From NCBI GenBank assembly GCA_009838625.1, contig VXRG01000067.1:34267-98266 (forward strand): a stretch of DNA of 64,000 nt, written 5' to 3'. A program made the position numbers and the translations under genes. The notes beneath the pieces are model-generated. The model was not told the origin of the DNA. It made no database searches and worked only from the letters and a program-made list of their open reading frames with translations. Within the stretch, counting starts at the first letter, position 1; each line of letters starts with the position of its first letter. Of this stretch, positions 16,589 to 25,769 are shown piece by piece. This stretch comes from Caldilineaceae bacterium SB0664_bin_27 (lineage in GTDB: Bacteria; Chloroflexota; Anaerolineae; Caldilineales; Caldilineaceae).

Positions 16589-19500
16589 ATGAATCTCTCC
16601 GGTCTGCTTCCGCTACTTAGAAATCTGCCGAACTTTCAAGCCCTGCTGAATGAGCATACGTCGGCGCCTCAGAAGCTGTATTCGGCAGCACGCGCTTACT
16701 TTGTCGCCGCTGCGGCCGCCGAGAGAAAAGGCCCGGTCTTGGTTGTGACAGGTACAGCTGAGCAGGCCCAAAAGTGGGTGGAGCAACTCGAGCTGTACCT
16801 GCCGGCTTCCGATGGATTGCCGCCGGTTTCTCTCTACGCAGAGGCCGACGCCTTGCCCTTCGAGCGCATTCCCTGGACAGGGAGCACTCGTCAGCTAAGA
16901 CTAACAGCACTGGCTGCCTTGCAGAATAAGTCTGCCGAGCAAGCTGTCGTGGTCTCCTCGGCCCCTGCTCTGATGCAGAAAACATTGCCTGCAAGGACGT
17001 TTCGAAAGGCCCTTCGTCCTTTGCGTGTAGGCAGTTTCGTTCAATTGGATGAGCTGACAGGAAGGTGGGTGCAAAACGGTTATGAACCGATGCAAGTGGT
17101 TGAGGAACCGGGATCCTTCGCCCGTCGCGGCGGAATCGTCGACATCTGGCCTCCAAATATGCCGCATCCGGTTCGCATCGACCTGTTTGGCGACGAAGTG
17201 GAAACATTGCGGTCGTTCGATCCGACGACGCAGCGAAGCGAGCGACATCTGCAAAGAGTTCTGATCGGGCCGGGAAGTGAAGCCCTCGGAAGCGTCCTCG
17301 CTGGCGGCGCAGATACCGCTCTTATCAAGGAAGAAGCTTCTGCTGCCGCCGTCGTTCTTGACTCAAAGAATGGCTCCGCTCTGGTTCAGGCCGCCCCTGG
17401 GGTAGTCCCAGCGGAAGTAGGGAAGCTGGCAGCGGACGCGGGCCGCGTCGCTGGCATCGATGGTCTGCGCGCAGAACTGCTGGCCGAGCCCAATCTTGTG
17501 CTTGCCATTCGCGAGGAGATTGCACAGGAATTGGAACACCTGGCTGCCGGCCGAACCTTTCGGGGCATCGAGTGGTATCTACCCTACTTCTACAGCCGTC
17601 CGGCTTCTCTATTGGACCACTTGCCCGACAGGGGACTTCTGGTCATCGACGATGGCGAGGAGATTGCCGCAAGCCTTAAGGAAACCGGGGAAGCAGCCGC
17701 CCGCACGCACCAGGAACTTCTGCGCGGTCACGAAATACCCTCCGGATTCGACTCAAGTTTTTTTAGTCCCGAAGAACTACTGGAACAGATCACTGCCCGC
17801 AGACAGTTGGTTCTGGGGGCGAGCGGTCTACCGGGGGACCACGGCAAGGACGAAAGTTCCGCCGTCGCACGCCAGTTTGTTCCCTGCCCCCACTTTGCTG
17901 GGCAGACCAAGCGCATACTGCAGGAGATGCGAAAGGTTGCAAGCTCAACTGACCGCGTCGTCCTGATATCTCGTCAGACTTCTCGACTGCAGGAGGAGTT
18001 GCGCGAGGCTCAACTGCCTTCGAACCTGATCTCCGACTTGGAGTCACCGCCTCGCAGCGGAATCTCTCTGCTGCAGGGCGTCCTGTCGGAAGGGTTTGTC
18101 ATGAACGCGTCTCCCGCCCCTGAGGGAGACGACAATGGCAGGCTGCACTTGCCCTTGCGTCTGTACACTGACTCCGAGCTGTTTGGCTGGACGCGGCAGT
18201 CCCACCAGCACCGGCGCAGATCACAATCAACTGTGGCGCCCGAACTGTTCTTCGCCGATGTCAACCCCAATGACTATGTCGTTCACATGGAGCATGGCAT
18301 CGGCATATATGAGGGATTGACCAGGCTCGAAATGGGCGGTGTCGAGCGAGAGTACCTGCAGGTGAATTACGCCAGGGGCGACAGGCTCTACGTTCCCGTG
18401 CATCAGGCAGACCGTCTTAGCCGCTATGTAGGGGCAGGCGACTCCGGCATCCCGCCTTCCGTAACGCGCCTGGGTACGAGCGATTGGCAGTCTGTAAAGG
18501 CCAGGGCCAAGAAAGCGGTGGAAGACATTGCCGAAGATCTGCTGAAACTCTATGCAGAGAGAGAGGTCATCCCCGGTTACGCATTCAGTCCGGACGGTCC
18601 CTGGCAGGAGGAGATGGAGTCCGCCTTCCCCTTCCGTGAAACTGCAGACCAGATCGACGCCATCCTGGACGTCAAACGCGACATGGAAACCGACCGGCCG
18701 ATGGACCGAATCATCATCGGCGACGTCGGCTACGGCAAGACCGAAGTTGCCATTCGTGCTGCTTTCAAGGCTGTAATGGACGGCAGACAGGCGGCGGTGT
18801 TGGTGCCCACAACCGTTCTCGCTCAGCAGCACTATCGAGTCTTCAGCGAACGCCTGAAGCGATTCCCTATTCTTGTAGAGATGCTCTCGCGGTTCAGGAC
18901 ACAGTCTCAACAGGAGAAAGTGCTGCAAAAGATGCGAGACGGGACCGTTGACATCGTGATTGGCACGCACCGGCTCCTTTCAGAAGACGTACACTTCAAG
19001 TCGCTCAGTCTGCTCATCATAGACGAGGAACAACGCTTTGGCGTCACCCACAAAGAGCGTCTCAAGCAGATGCGGTCTCAAATGGACGTGCTCACGCTCA
19101 GCGCGACACCGATTCCGCGTACTCTCCACATGAGTTTGAGCGGCGTTCGCGATATGAGCACCATAAACACGCCGCCCAGGGAGCGGCTGCCTGTACGAAC
19201 AATTCTTTCTGAGTACGACAGCACGCTGGTTCGTCAAGCGGTTCGGAGAGAACTGGAGCGGGACGGGCAGGTATTTTTCGTCCATAACCGCGTGCGGGGA
19301 CTCCAGACGCTGGCAACGCGCCTTCAGCGCGAGGTGCCGGAGGCGGTTGTTGCGGTGGCACATGGACAGATGGCCGAGCGCGAGTTGGAAAACACGATGA
19401 TGCGCTTTGCCGATGGAGAAGTCGACGTGCTCGTGTGTACCACGATCGTCGAGAACGGTCTCGATATTCGCCGAGCCAATACCATCATTGTGAATCGCGC

Positions 19501-20488
19501 CGATCATTTCGGATTGGCGCAACTGTACCAGTTGCGCGGCCGCGTCGGCCGCGGGGCGGTAAGGGGCTACTGCTACCTCTTCCACGATCGCAACAGTACA
19601 CTGACTTTCGACGCCCGACGCCGGCTGGAAGCCCTGCTTGAAAGCAGTGACGAGTTGGGCGCAGGATTTCGCATCGCCATGCGGGACCTGGAGATCCGTG
19701 GGGCAGGCGAGCTTCTGGGCGCAAGGCAACACGGCCAAATTGCAACTGTTGGCTTTGACCTCTATACCCGCTTGCTGGCCCAATCGGTCAATGACCTCCG
19801 CGACAAAAGGGACCGGTTAGCCAAGGCCCAAGGGGTGAACGGAGACACCCACCATCCTGCGGACAGCGCAAACGGAGCTCTGGCGCCGCATCCGCCGTCA
19901 CAGCAGCCTGAAAGTGCGCCTTTCCAGATCGAGTTGGACGACCCGCTTGCCCCTCCGGTCACTCTCGACCTGCCCCTGCGCGCCGAAATTCCAGCGACCT
20001 ATGTTGAAGACGAGGGTTTGCGCCTTCAGCTCTATCGCCGAATAGCTGGTCTGAACTCACAACATGATCTGGAAGAAATGAAGAAGGAGATCGAGGACCG
20101 CTTCGGCAAGGACCCGGAAACGAACTCAATACCACTGGAATTGCGCAACCTGTTTTACCAGATTCAAGTGAAGATGGAGGCCCTGAAAGCCGGCATCCTG
20201 AACATCGGCCGCAGACGCGATCAGATTGCCATTAGGCTTCCGCAAGGATTTCCATTGCGCGCAATCGGCGAATCAGGCGTGGCAAAAGGGGACTTGGACG
20301 ACGGAACCAAGCGGAAGTTGCAGTACTTCCTTAGAATGGCTTTGGGCAGCACTACCGACGAAGGTGAGTTTGTACCAAACAACGCAATCCATGTTGGGCG
20401 CGAGGCCGTCTACATTCCTATCGACGAAGATGGCCGCTGGCGAACATTCCTGGTCGACTCTCTGAAAGCCCTGGAGGCGGGACAATAG
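16589..20488 (+). CDS. mfd: Transcription-repair coupling factor Mfd
   Basis: A 1299-residue ATP-dependent translocase that removes stalled RNA polymerase from DNA lesions and recruits UvrA. Order: a UvrB-like N-terminal region (about 1-350, with [16 protein letters not shown]), the RNA-polymerase interaction domain (about 550-620, [18 protein letters not shown]), RecG-like helicase lobes with Walker [10 protein letters not shown] (about 710) and Walker B DEEQ (about 811), [10 protein letters not shown], the QLRGRVGRG motif, and the C-terminal TRCF domain. A Pro/His/Ala-rich insert of about 35 residues (near 1085-1120) separates the translocase from TRCF and is not typical. AGGAG precedes the ATG. 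Length is slightly above the usual 1150. Confidence 0.97.
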   Translation: MNLSGLLPLLRNLPNFQALLNEHTSAPQKLYSAARAYFVAAAAAERKGPVLVVTGTAEQAQKWVEQLELYLPASDGLPPVSLYAEADALPFERIPWTGSTRQLRLTALAALQNKSAEQAVVVSSAPALMQKTLPARTFRKALRPLRVGSFVQLDELTGRWVQNGYEPMQVVEEPGSFARRGGIVDIWPPNMPHPVRIDLFGDEVETLRSFDPTTQRSERHLQRVLIGPGSEALGSVLAGGADTALIKEEASAAAVVLDSKNGSALVQAAPGVVPAEVGKLAADAGRVAGIDGLRAELLAEPNLVLAIREEIAQELEHLAAGRTFRGIEWYLPYFYSRPASLLDHLPDRGLLVIDDGEEIAASLKETGEAAARTHQELLRGHEIPSGFDSSFFSPEELLEQITARRQLVLGASGLPGDHGKDESSAVARQFVPCPHFAGQTKRILQEMRKVASSTDRVVLISRQTSRLQEELREAQLPSNLISDLESPPRSGISLLQGVLSEGFVMNASPAPEGDDNGRLHLPLRLYTDSELFGWTRQSHQHRRRSQSTVAPELFFADVNPNDYVVHMEHGIGIYEGLTRLEMGGVEREYLQVNYARGDRLYVPVHQADRLSRYVGAGDSGIPPSVTRLGTSDWQSVKARAKKAVEDIAEDLLKLYAEREVIPGYAFSPDGPWQEEMESAFPFRETADQIDAILDVKRDMETDRPMDRIIIGDVGYGKTEVAIRAAFKAVMDGRQAAVLVPTTVLAQQHYRVFSERLKRFPILVEMLSRFRTQSQQEKVLQKMRDGTVDIVIGTHRLLSEDVHFKSLSLLIIDEEQRFGVTHKERLKQMRSQMDVLTLSATPIPRTLHMSLSGVRDMSTINTPPRERLPVRTILSEYDSTLVRQAVRRELERDGQVFFVHNRVRGLQTLATRLQREVPEAVVAVAHGQMAERELENTMMRFADGEVDVLVCTTIVENGLDIRRANTIIVNRADHFGLAQLYQLRGRVGRGAVRGYCYLFHDRNSTLTFDARRRLEALLESSDELGAGFRIAMRDLEIRGAGELLGARQHGQIATVGFDLYTRLLAQSVNDLRDKRDRLAKAQGVNGDTHHPADSANGALAPHPPSQQPESAPFQIELDDPLAPPVTLDLPLRAEIPATYVEDEGLRLQLYRRIAGLNSQHDLEEMKKEIEDRFGKDPETNSIPLELRNLFYQIQVKMEALKAGILNIGRRRDQIAIRLPQGFPLRAIGESGVAKGDLDDGTKRKLQYFLRMALGSTTDEGEFVPNNAIHVGREAVYIPIDEDGRWRTFLVDSLKALEAGQ

Positions 20489-20566
20489 AATGTCGAGTGT
20501 GAGTCGAAGCGCGAGCTGTCGGTGACAAGATTCTGCCGCCGGCTCGATTGCGTTCGGGGCGGTCGA

Positions 20567-21673
20567 TCAGTGAGCAGCCAGTTTCCCAACGAGCCGCACA
20601 TATTGTGCATAGTCAATCTCTATGCGCCGACCAATGTACTCTTTGGTTGATGGAGCTTTTTCCTGGACACAGACTAATCGGCTAGTTGTACGGAGAAGAA
20701 AAGCGTCTGACCCCGCCCCGCTCCCGTAACTGACGACCAGGACAAGTTGACCTTCGCTGGCAATATCCAGGATAGCTGTCAGACCGACGAGGGCGGAACC
20801 GGCGTATGTGTTGCCAATCTCTTCGACGAGCAGTCCGTTCTCCCACTGTTCTCTTGCAAATCCCAAGGTGCGCATTGCCCGTACTGGGAATTTGACATTG
20901 GGCTGGTGTACGACAACATGGTCGATATCCTCCGCAGTCAGCCCCGCTTCCTGCATCATCTGGTCCGCGGCCGGCATGACATGTCCGAAGTAACCGGGAT
21001 CTCCACTGAAGCGCTCGGCATGGCTGGGAAACTGCATTCCGGGCCTTCTCCAGAAATCAGTCGTATCCGAAACATAACCCAGGCTTCCCTCGATTACAGC
21101 AACCGATTCCTCTGCTGCTCCCAGCAATAAGGCGGCGCCGCCCGCGCCCGCAGTGTATTCCAGCGCATCACCTGGGCGGCTCTGCGCAATGTCCATCCCG
21201 ACAGCTAGGGCATAAGGAGCCATACCGCTGCCGACCAAACCGATCGCGGCCTGCACTGCTTCCGTACCCGCCTTGCAAGCGAACTGCCAATCTCCTGCCT
21301 GCGTGGCAGGTGTGGCGCCGATCGCCTCGGCAACGATTGTTCCGGTCGGCTTGACCGCATAGGGGTGACTCTCGCTACCCACCCAGACGGCGCCAATCTC
21401 CTGCGGATCGATCAATGACCGCGCCAGCGCATTGCGGGCAGCCTCTATGCTCATTGTGGCCGTGTCTTCATCAAGCCCTGGCACGGCCTTTTCGCCTACG
21501 GACTTAGTGGCTCTCCTATCCTGCAAACCAATTATTCCATCGGGCGACCTCTTGCTAAGGGCTTCAATTTCGCCTGTCCAGACCCTGCTGATCTCTGAAC
21601 CAGGCAAGCGGTAGCGCGGAACGTAAGCACCGTATCCCACTATCCCTACCTGCTGAACTGGTTGATTCAACAT
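20567..21673 (-). CDS. mvaS: Hydroxymethylglutaryl-CoA synthase
   Basis: A 368-residue thiolase-fold enzyme condensing acetyl-CoA with acetoacetyl-CoA to HMG-CoA, the first committed step of the mevalonate pathway. Catalytic residues are visible: Glu101 in GSESHPYAVKP, Cys133 in QFACKAGTEA and His256 in VVVHQPNVKFP, plus SYGSGAGSDAF near the end. It is of the archaeal/bacterial short type. GAGAGGA lies 6 bases before the ATG. It is 55 bases downstream of mvaA and should share its transcript. Chloroflexota such as Roseiflexus are known to use a mevalonate route, so this fits; the remaining pathway genes are not in the window. Confidence 0.93.
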   Translation of the reverse strand: MLNQPVQQVGIVGYGAYVPRYRLPGSEISRVWTGEIEALSKRSPDGIIGLQDRRATKSVGEKAVPGLDEDTATMSIEAARNALARSLIDPQEIGAVWVGSESHPYAVKPTGTIVAEAIGATPATQAGDWQFACKAGTEAVQAAIGLVGSGMAPYALAVGMDIAQSRPGDALEYTAGAGGAALLLGAAEESVAVIEGSLGYVSDTTDFWRRPGMQFPSHAERFSGDPGYFGHVMPAADQMMQEAGLTAEDIDHVVVHQPNVKFPVRAMRTLGFAREQWENGLLVEEIGNTYAGSALVGLTAILDIASEGQLVLVVSYGSGAGSDAFLLRTTSRLVCVQEKAPSTKEYIGRRIEIDYAQYVRLVGKLAAH

Positions 21674-21728
21674 GAGAAGTCCTCTCGTCTCACTACCCTG
21701 TTACGCCTCATTCGGCGTATCCTGTCTT

Positions 21729-23093
21729 TCACTTTTGCAACAGCTCCCTGGCCCGTTCCAGTCGTATCTTTCCTTCCGTCACAAGTTGACGGGCAACCAG
21801 CTCGACCTCCTCGCCTTCAGCGCCGGCCGCCACCGCTACTTGACGCGCATGCAGACGCATATGGCCCTTCTGAATGCCCGTGGTCGCCAGCGCTCGCAAT
21901 GCCGCAAGATTCTGCGCCAAACCTACAGCGGCGACAATTTCGCTTAGCCTTCTCGCCCCTTGGTGCCAGGTCTCTGCGCTCACTTCTTCGTCAGACCTAC
22001 GGCTGCCAGCCCCAGGCTCAGTTTCATTCTTAGCTGCCAGTCCGAGGATCTTCAGCGCTAGTCGGGCAGAAGGGTGGCTTTGCGTTGCCCCGCCCACTAT
22101 CCCTACAGCCATCGGCAACTCCAGACGTCCGAATAAGGACTCGAACTTCCCGCATGCGCGCACGTGCCAGTCCGTCAACGCCCGGTATTGACCGTCACGC
22201 GCTGCCCAGGCGTGCGCACCTGCTTCCACAGCGCGCCAGTCGTTCCCGGTGGCCAAAAGCACCGCGTCAATACCGTTAAAGATCCCTTTGTTGTGGGTCG
22301 CTGCCCTGTAGCTGTCCGCAAAGGCGAATGCATTCGCCTCAGCAATGCCGCGTACGACATCTTTGCCATCATAGGCATCGTTGTCGAACGCCGCGGCAGG
22401 GATTTCAACCTCGGCCCACGCACGTCTCCTGTCGCTCAGGTTGGAGAGAATTCGCAATCCCGCTCGGCCTCCACTCAACTGTTCAAGCAGCGGCGCGACA
22501 GCTTCAGCTGCAGTGTTGGCGGCATTTGCCCCCATTGCGTCCCGGCAGTCGATCAACAGGTGGACGATTAGCATGGGCCCCGCGGGCGTGTCAGGTAGTT
22601 GGCGCACTTCAACGCCTTTTGGTCCGCCCCCAAGGCGGGTGAGAGAGGGACTGGTATCGGCACAGTCCAGAATCTCCTCTCTGGATGCTAGAATCATGCG
22701 CATCGCTTTGGCTGAATCAACAACATCAAGTAGCTGAATCTGGGCGATCATTACGGGGTCCGTGCTGCCCGTCGAGAATCCGCCCCCTTCACGTGCCAGG
22801 AGTGCGGCAGCGCTGACGGCGGCAACGACAGACGGCTCCTCCACAGCCATCGGTATCAGGTAGTCTCGCCCGTCAATCAGGAAGTTTGCACCAATCCCTA
22901 ATGGCAACGCATAACGGCCGACGACGTTTTCGATCATCATGTCGGCCTGCTCGGATCCTATACTCTCGGCCAGCACCGCTGTTTCTTCGCTTGTCAGAGC
23001 CGCCCACTTGGACAAGAGTGCAACTCGGTCGTGCTGGCTAAGGTTGTAATACCCTTCGAGCCTGGATGAACGTCCGTCCGCCCTGGAAGCGAT
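21729..23093 (-). CDS. mvaA: Class II hydroxymethylglutaryl-CoA reductase with apparent ATC start
   Basis: A 454-residue class II HMG-CoA reductase. Key residues are visible: Glu in MIENVVGRYALPLG, Lys in ATHNKGIFNGID, Asp in ATGNDWRAVEAG and the late His in KGHMRLHAR; DAMGANAANT is also present. The first standard in-frame start is a TTG at 23015, but the frame stays open upstream and residues SSRLEGYYNLSQHDRVALL align well with the N-terminus of Pseudomonas mevalonii reductase (SRLPAFRNLS). A perfect AGGAGG at 23100-23105 sits 6 bases before an ATC codon at 23091-23093, and no ATG, GTG or TTG lies between the upstream stop and the TTG. ATC is therefore proposed as start. It leads the operon with mvaS. 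Confidence 0.9.
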   Translation of the reverse strand: MASRADGRSSRLEGYYNLSQHDRVALLSKWAALTSEETAVLAESIGSEQADMMIENVVGRYALPLGIGANFLIDGRDYLIPMAVEEPSVVAAVSAAALLAREGGGFSTGSTDPVMIAQIQLLDVVDSAKAMRMILASREEILDCADTSPSLTRLGGGPKGVEVRQLPDTPAGPMLIVHLLIDCRDAMGANAANTAAEAVAPLLEQLSGGRAGLRILSNLSDRRRAWAEVEIPAAAFDNDAYDGKDVVRGIAEANAFAFADSYRAATHNKGIFNGIDAVLLATGNDWRAVEAGAHAWAARDGQYRALTDWHVRACGKFESLFGRLELPMAVGIVGGATQSHPSARLALKILGLAAKNETEPGAGSRRSDEEVSAETWHQGARRLSEIVAAVGLAQNLAALRALATTGIQKGHMRLHARQVAVAAGAEGEEVELVARQLVTEGKIRLERARELLQK

Positions 23094-23099
23094 GGCGGG

Positions 23100-23105
23100 C
23101 CTCCT
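23100..23105 (-). promoter_or_regulatory. Shine-Dalgarno sequence supporting the ATC start of mvaA
   Basis: Minus-strand AGGAGG, 6 bases before the ATC at 23093. No ATG, GTG or TTG lies within translation-initiation distance in any frame that would explain it otherwise. Confidence 0.7.
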
Positions 23106-23149
23106 GAATGAGTAAAATCGAATCTGGCAAAGCGCACCACTCTAGCGCA

Positions 23150-23178
23150 TGAATAGACTAACGCTTCTTCGCGGTCAA
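23150..23178 (-). promoter_or_regulatory. Sigma-70 promoter of the mevalonate operon
   Basis: TTGACC (-35, 23173-23178) and TATTCA (-10, 23150-23155) with a 17-base spacer. The start near 23143 gives a leader of about 50 bases ending in the AGGAGG and ATC, consistent with the proposed mvaA start. Confidence 0.5.
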
Positions 23179-23267
23179 CTAGCCTACACCTGCTGTCATG
23201 ACCTTAACAGGCGTGGACTATCAATCTCTATCAGATGGATGCCGGGAAGCTTCTGACAGCTTTTTTT

Positions 23268-24686
23268 TTAATCAAATGCCAGCAATGTCCTAGCGAGAGG
23301 TCCTTCGAACAGCTGGGGTGCGATAGCCATACCTGTGACCAGAAGTATCGCCATCAGGGAGAAGACAATGCCTAACGGCCGTTCGCGTGGCAGTTGTGGA
23401 TAGGTGAGAGGACCGAAAAAGATGCCGACCATCCGCACGAAACCGAATATAACGCTGCCGCTGGCGATCAGCACGATTGCGGCAAAGCGCCAATCGCCTT
23501 CTGCAAGCGCCTGAATCGCCGACCAATGTCCCGAAAACCCCGCTGTCAGCGGGAAACCGGCCAGTCCCAGGCTTCCTAAGAGAAACGCGGCAGTGCTCCA
23601 AGGCATCCGAGCGCCCACCCCATGAAGGCTTTCCGCGTCCAAACTTCCCGTCGCCTGCCGGATCTGCGACAGTCCTGCGGATGCGCTCATTGTGCTCAAT
23701 ATACGTAGCGCAAAAAGAGAGACTACCATCGGCAGGCTGCCCTCATCAGATCCGGCAAGAAGCAGTAGAATCAGACCCCAGTCATGAAGCATGGCATAAC
23801 CTAACAGCCGGCCCGGGTGGCTGGCTGCCGCCGCGGCCACACCGCCCCATACCAAAGTAACTGTAGCAGTTGAGGTCAACCACACGTTCAGTGCAGTGCT
23901 GGACATGAGTAATGGAAAACTCGTCGTTGCGAGAAAGTATAGATAGAGAACCAGCGTCTGATACAGAAGAATTGTAAGCGCCATCGCAATCGGTGGGGAG
24001 GACTCCCCCAGCTGTGGCTGGGCACTGTGCAGCGGAACAGGAGCCAGTAGAATGAGGAGGCCTGCCCCCAGAAGCTGCGCACCCCCAGCTGCAAGGAGAA
24101 TGTCTTGAGGATTGAGAGGCAACTGCTCCATATGCCACGCCGCAAGCAACACAAATGGAGTCGCCAGAATCGGAGGCAGCATAGCGCGCAAGGAAGTCAA
24201 CGCCTCACCGCCAATGCCCACTTGGAGTGGGAAAACGCTGAGCGCCATCAGAATTGCCAGGGAAGTCGGCGCCAGAAACACCGGAGAAATCGGTGCGTCC
24301 ACCATCAGGGCGAGTCCAATGTAACCTGCCCCTACAAGCAACATCGAAGGAGGGAAGACTCTCCCCTGACTTGCGGCGGCCGTAAGCAGCATGCCCGATC
24401 CCAACAAGAGGAGGACTATAACAACTATCGGTTCATTGGTCTGTGTAAACTGGAGGCGGAACCCGAATTCCCAAATCCCTGCCCGCAAGTCAAGGACCAC
24501 AGGAATGAACGGAATGGACAGCAATGGGGAATCTATCGGTAATCGCCATAGAACTACGCCGGCTAAACTCAACATCGCGCCGTTCGCGAGTGAGACTGTC
24601 CGTTCCCAACGGCGTAGCACATAGCTGAATAGGGTTGCCAGCAGGAGAAGGCTGAACAGAAACGATGGCAGGGCAAGCTGAATCAT
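23268..24686 (-). CDS. NuoN/MrpD-like antiporter-type membrane protein, degenerate
   Basis: A 472-residue polytopic membrane protein of the proton-conducting NuoN/NuoL/MrpD family (PF00361), with about 13 hydrophobic helices. The family resemblance is clearest near the C-terminus (GSLGLAGFPLTAGFSGHW, then FGFVRMVGIFFGPL). In complex I these subunits need a Glu in helix 5 and a Lys in helix 7; by eye neither is found here: the helix 7 region (about 216-232, PVPLHSAQPQLGESSPP) lacks the Lys. Start ATG at 24686 overlaps the stop of the 54-residue gene upstream (ATGA), so translation is coupled. No other complex I or Mrp subunits are nearby. Confidence 0.7.
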   Translation of the reverse strand: MIQLALPSFLFSLLLLATLFSYVLRRWERTVSLANGAMLSLAGVVLWRLPIDSPLLSIPFIPVVLDLRAGIWEFGFRLQFTQTNEPIVVIVLLLLGSGMLLTAAASQGRVFPPSMLLVGAGYIGLALMVDAPISPVFLAPTSLAILMALSVFPLQVGIGGEALTSLRAMLPPILATPFVLLAAWHMEQLPLNPQDILLAAGGAQLLGAGLLILLAPVPLHSAQPQLGESSPPIAMALTILLYQTLVLYLYFLATTSFPLLMSSTALNVWLTSTATVTLVWGGVAAAAASHPGRLLGYAMLHDWGLILLLLAGSDEGSLPMVVSLFALRILSTMSASAGLSQIRQATGSLDAESLHGVGARMPWSTAAFLLGSLGLAGFPLTAGFSGHWSAIQALAEGDWRFAAIVLIASGSVIFGFVRMVGIFFGPLTYPQLPRERPLGIVFSLMAILLVTGMAIAPQLFEGPLARTLLAFD

Positions 24687-24847
24687 GAAACGCGGTCGGT
24701 CAATTGACTGTTCTCTCTCCTGGACAAATCCAGGATTTTTTCGCGGTCAACAAATGGAATAGGGCGGAACTCGCGCAACTTCCGCAGGTCAGATGCACAT
24801 TCACTCTGTCCTTTTTCAAAGAGCCACTCCCTAACTGTTTCCAGCAC
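24683..24847 (-). CDS. Small 54-residue protein between the membrane genes
   Basis: A short frame starting GTG at 24847, inside the last codons of the preceding membrane-protein gene (17-base overlap), and ending with a TGA that overlaps the ATG of the next gene (ATGA). It fills the apparent gap exactly. The product is soluble and charged, beginning MLETVREWLFEKGQSEC and continuing LREFRPIPFVDREKIL, with no membrane helix. AGAAGG lies about 11 bases upstream. Overlap at both ends and a protein-like composition argue that it is real. Function unknown; it may be an accessory subunit of the membrane complex. Confidence 0.6.
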   Translation of the reverse strand: MLETVREWLFEKGQSECASDLRKLREFRPIPFVDREKILDLSRRENSQLTDRVS

Positions 24848-25574
24848 CTGTTTTTGGCCTTCTACTGAGAAGGCTATACATCCAGTAACCGACGCTATAG
24901 CCCAGAACTCTGGCTCCGGAGGTGATGCTGTGCCGACGATACAAGCCCGGCGCCAATTCCGGATCGGTTGAAGGAACCTCGATCAGGGTGAGCGCATCGT
25001 CCTCGGCCAGTAGGAGGAAGCTGCAGGCCAAAGCAACCAGGATCTGCAATATCCCCAGCAATACAATTACGGCCGGCAAGGGAAACAGTATTGACAAAAG
25101 TGCCTGTACGGGAATCAGCCAAAGAAGAAGGCCAACGCCACCAAAAAGTGCTGACTCCGTTACGCCGAGCGTTATCAGTGCCACGGCGGCAAACCAAATG
25201 AATAGAACTTTGGTAGCGTCTTCAAGAAGGGGTAATTCTATGCCTTCGCTCGCCGCCCAGACCAGCAGAGCAGCGATTCCGAGGACAAGGAGACGAAAAA
25301 GCCTTGAACTGAATTCGCCGGTGTTGCGGACCTGCACGTGGCTCGTCTGCAAAATCGAAAGTAGAAGAATCAGACAGGCCAGGACTTGTACGCCCAAATG
25401 AACCGCAGGCCAGGGCGCTGGCAGTCCGTAGACGGTTCCGACTAGTGCGCTCGTTCCCAGTTGAACGATCAAGATTCCAGGCAGTGCAACCCGCCAGTCC
25501 CACAATACGACAGGTATGCACGCGGCCAGACCCAGAACTACGTGAAATGGTACTGAAGCCCAAAAAGCAGCCAT
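24831..25574 (-). CDS. Polytopic membrane protein of unknown function
   Basis: A 247-residue protein with about six or seven hydrophobic helices (for instance VVLGLAACIPVVLWDW, LLVLGIAALLVWAASEG, LLGILQILVALACSFLLL) followed by a hydrophilic stretch LAEDDALTLIEVPSTDPEL and a short C-terminal region ending in SRRPKTGAGNS. No family was recognised; NuoJ/K- or MrpC-like short subunits are smaller. It lies between two antiporter-like genes and overlaps the 54-residue gene at its 3' end, so it probably belongs to the same membrane complex. The ATG has no strong ribosome site. Confidence 0.65.
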   Translation of the reverse strand: MAAFWASVPFHVVLGLAACIPVVLWDWRVALPGILIVQLGTSALVGTVYGLPAPWPAVHLGVQVLACLILLLSILQTSHVQVRNTGEFSSRLFRLLVLGIAALLVWAASEGIELPLLEDATKVLFIWFAAVALITLGVTESALFGGVGLLLWLIPVQALLSILFPLPAVIVLLGILQILVALACSFLLLAEDDALTLIEVPSTDPELAPGLYRRHSITSGARVLGYSVGYWMYSLLSRRPKTGAGNS

Positions 25575-25648
25575 CCGCTTATCTCGTTCTATTCGAACTC
25601 ACGGCTATTGCTATTTCCGGAAACCGTCAAGTGTCCAACGCCTTTTGA

Positions 25649-25700
25649 CCCCCCAGACCAGACTTTCGGGGTCCTTGCCCTACAATGGGAACTCTGGGGG
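25649..25700. repeat. Inverted repeat between membrane genes
   Basis: CCCCCAGA (25650-25657) and TCTGGGGG (25693-25700) can form an 8-bp stem around a 35-base loop that itself has a small CCC/GGG hairpin. It lies in the 195-base gap between the NuoL-like gene and the next membrane gene and could modulate expression within the operon. Confidence 0.4.
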
Positions 25701-25769
25701 CCTTGAAACCTGGGTCCTGAAGTGCTCCTATCCCGGTGCAAGTCAATCCCGTCATCGAGGCGGCCCCGT

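Noticed and set aside
20567..21673. Calling the HMG-CoA synthase a ketoacyl-ACP synthase III
   Set aside because: The Glu-Cys-His set with ESHPYAVKP and pairing with mvaA fit HMG-CoA synthase better.
23247..23269. Terminator-like AAGCT/AGCTT stem with nine Ts
   Set aside because: It points along the plus strand where no gene precedes it; the stem is only 5 bp.
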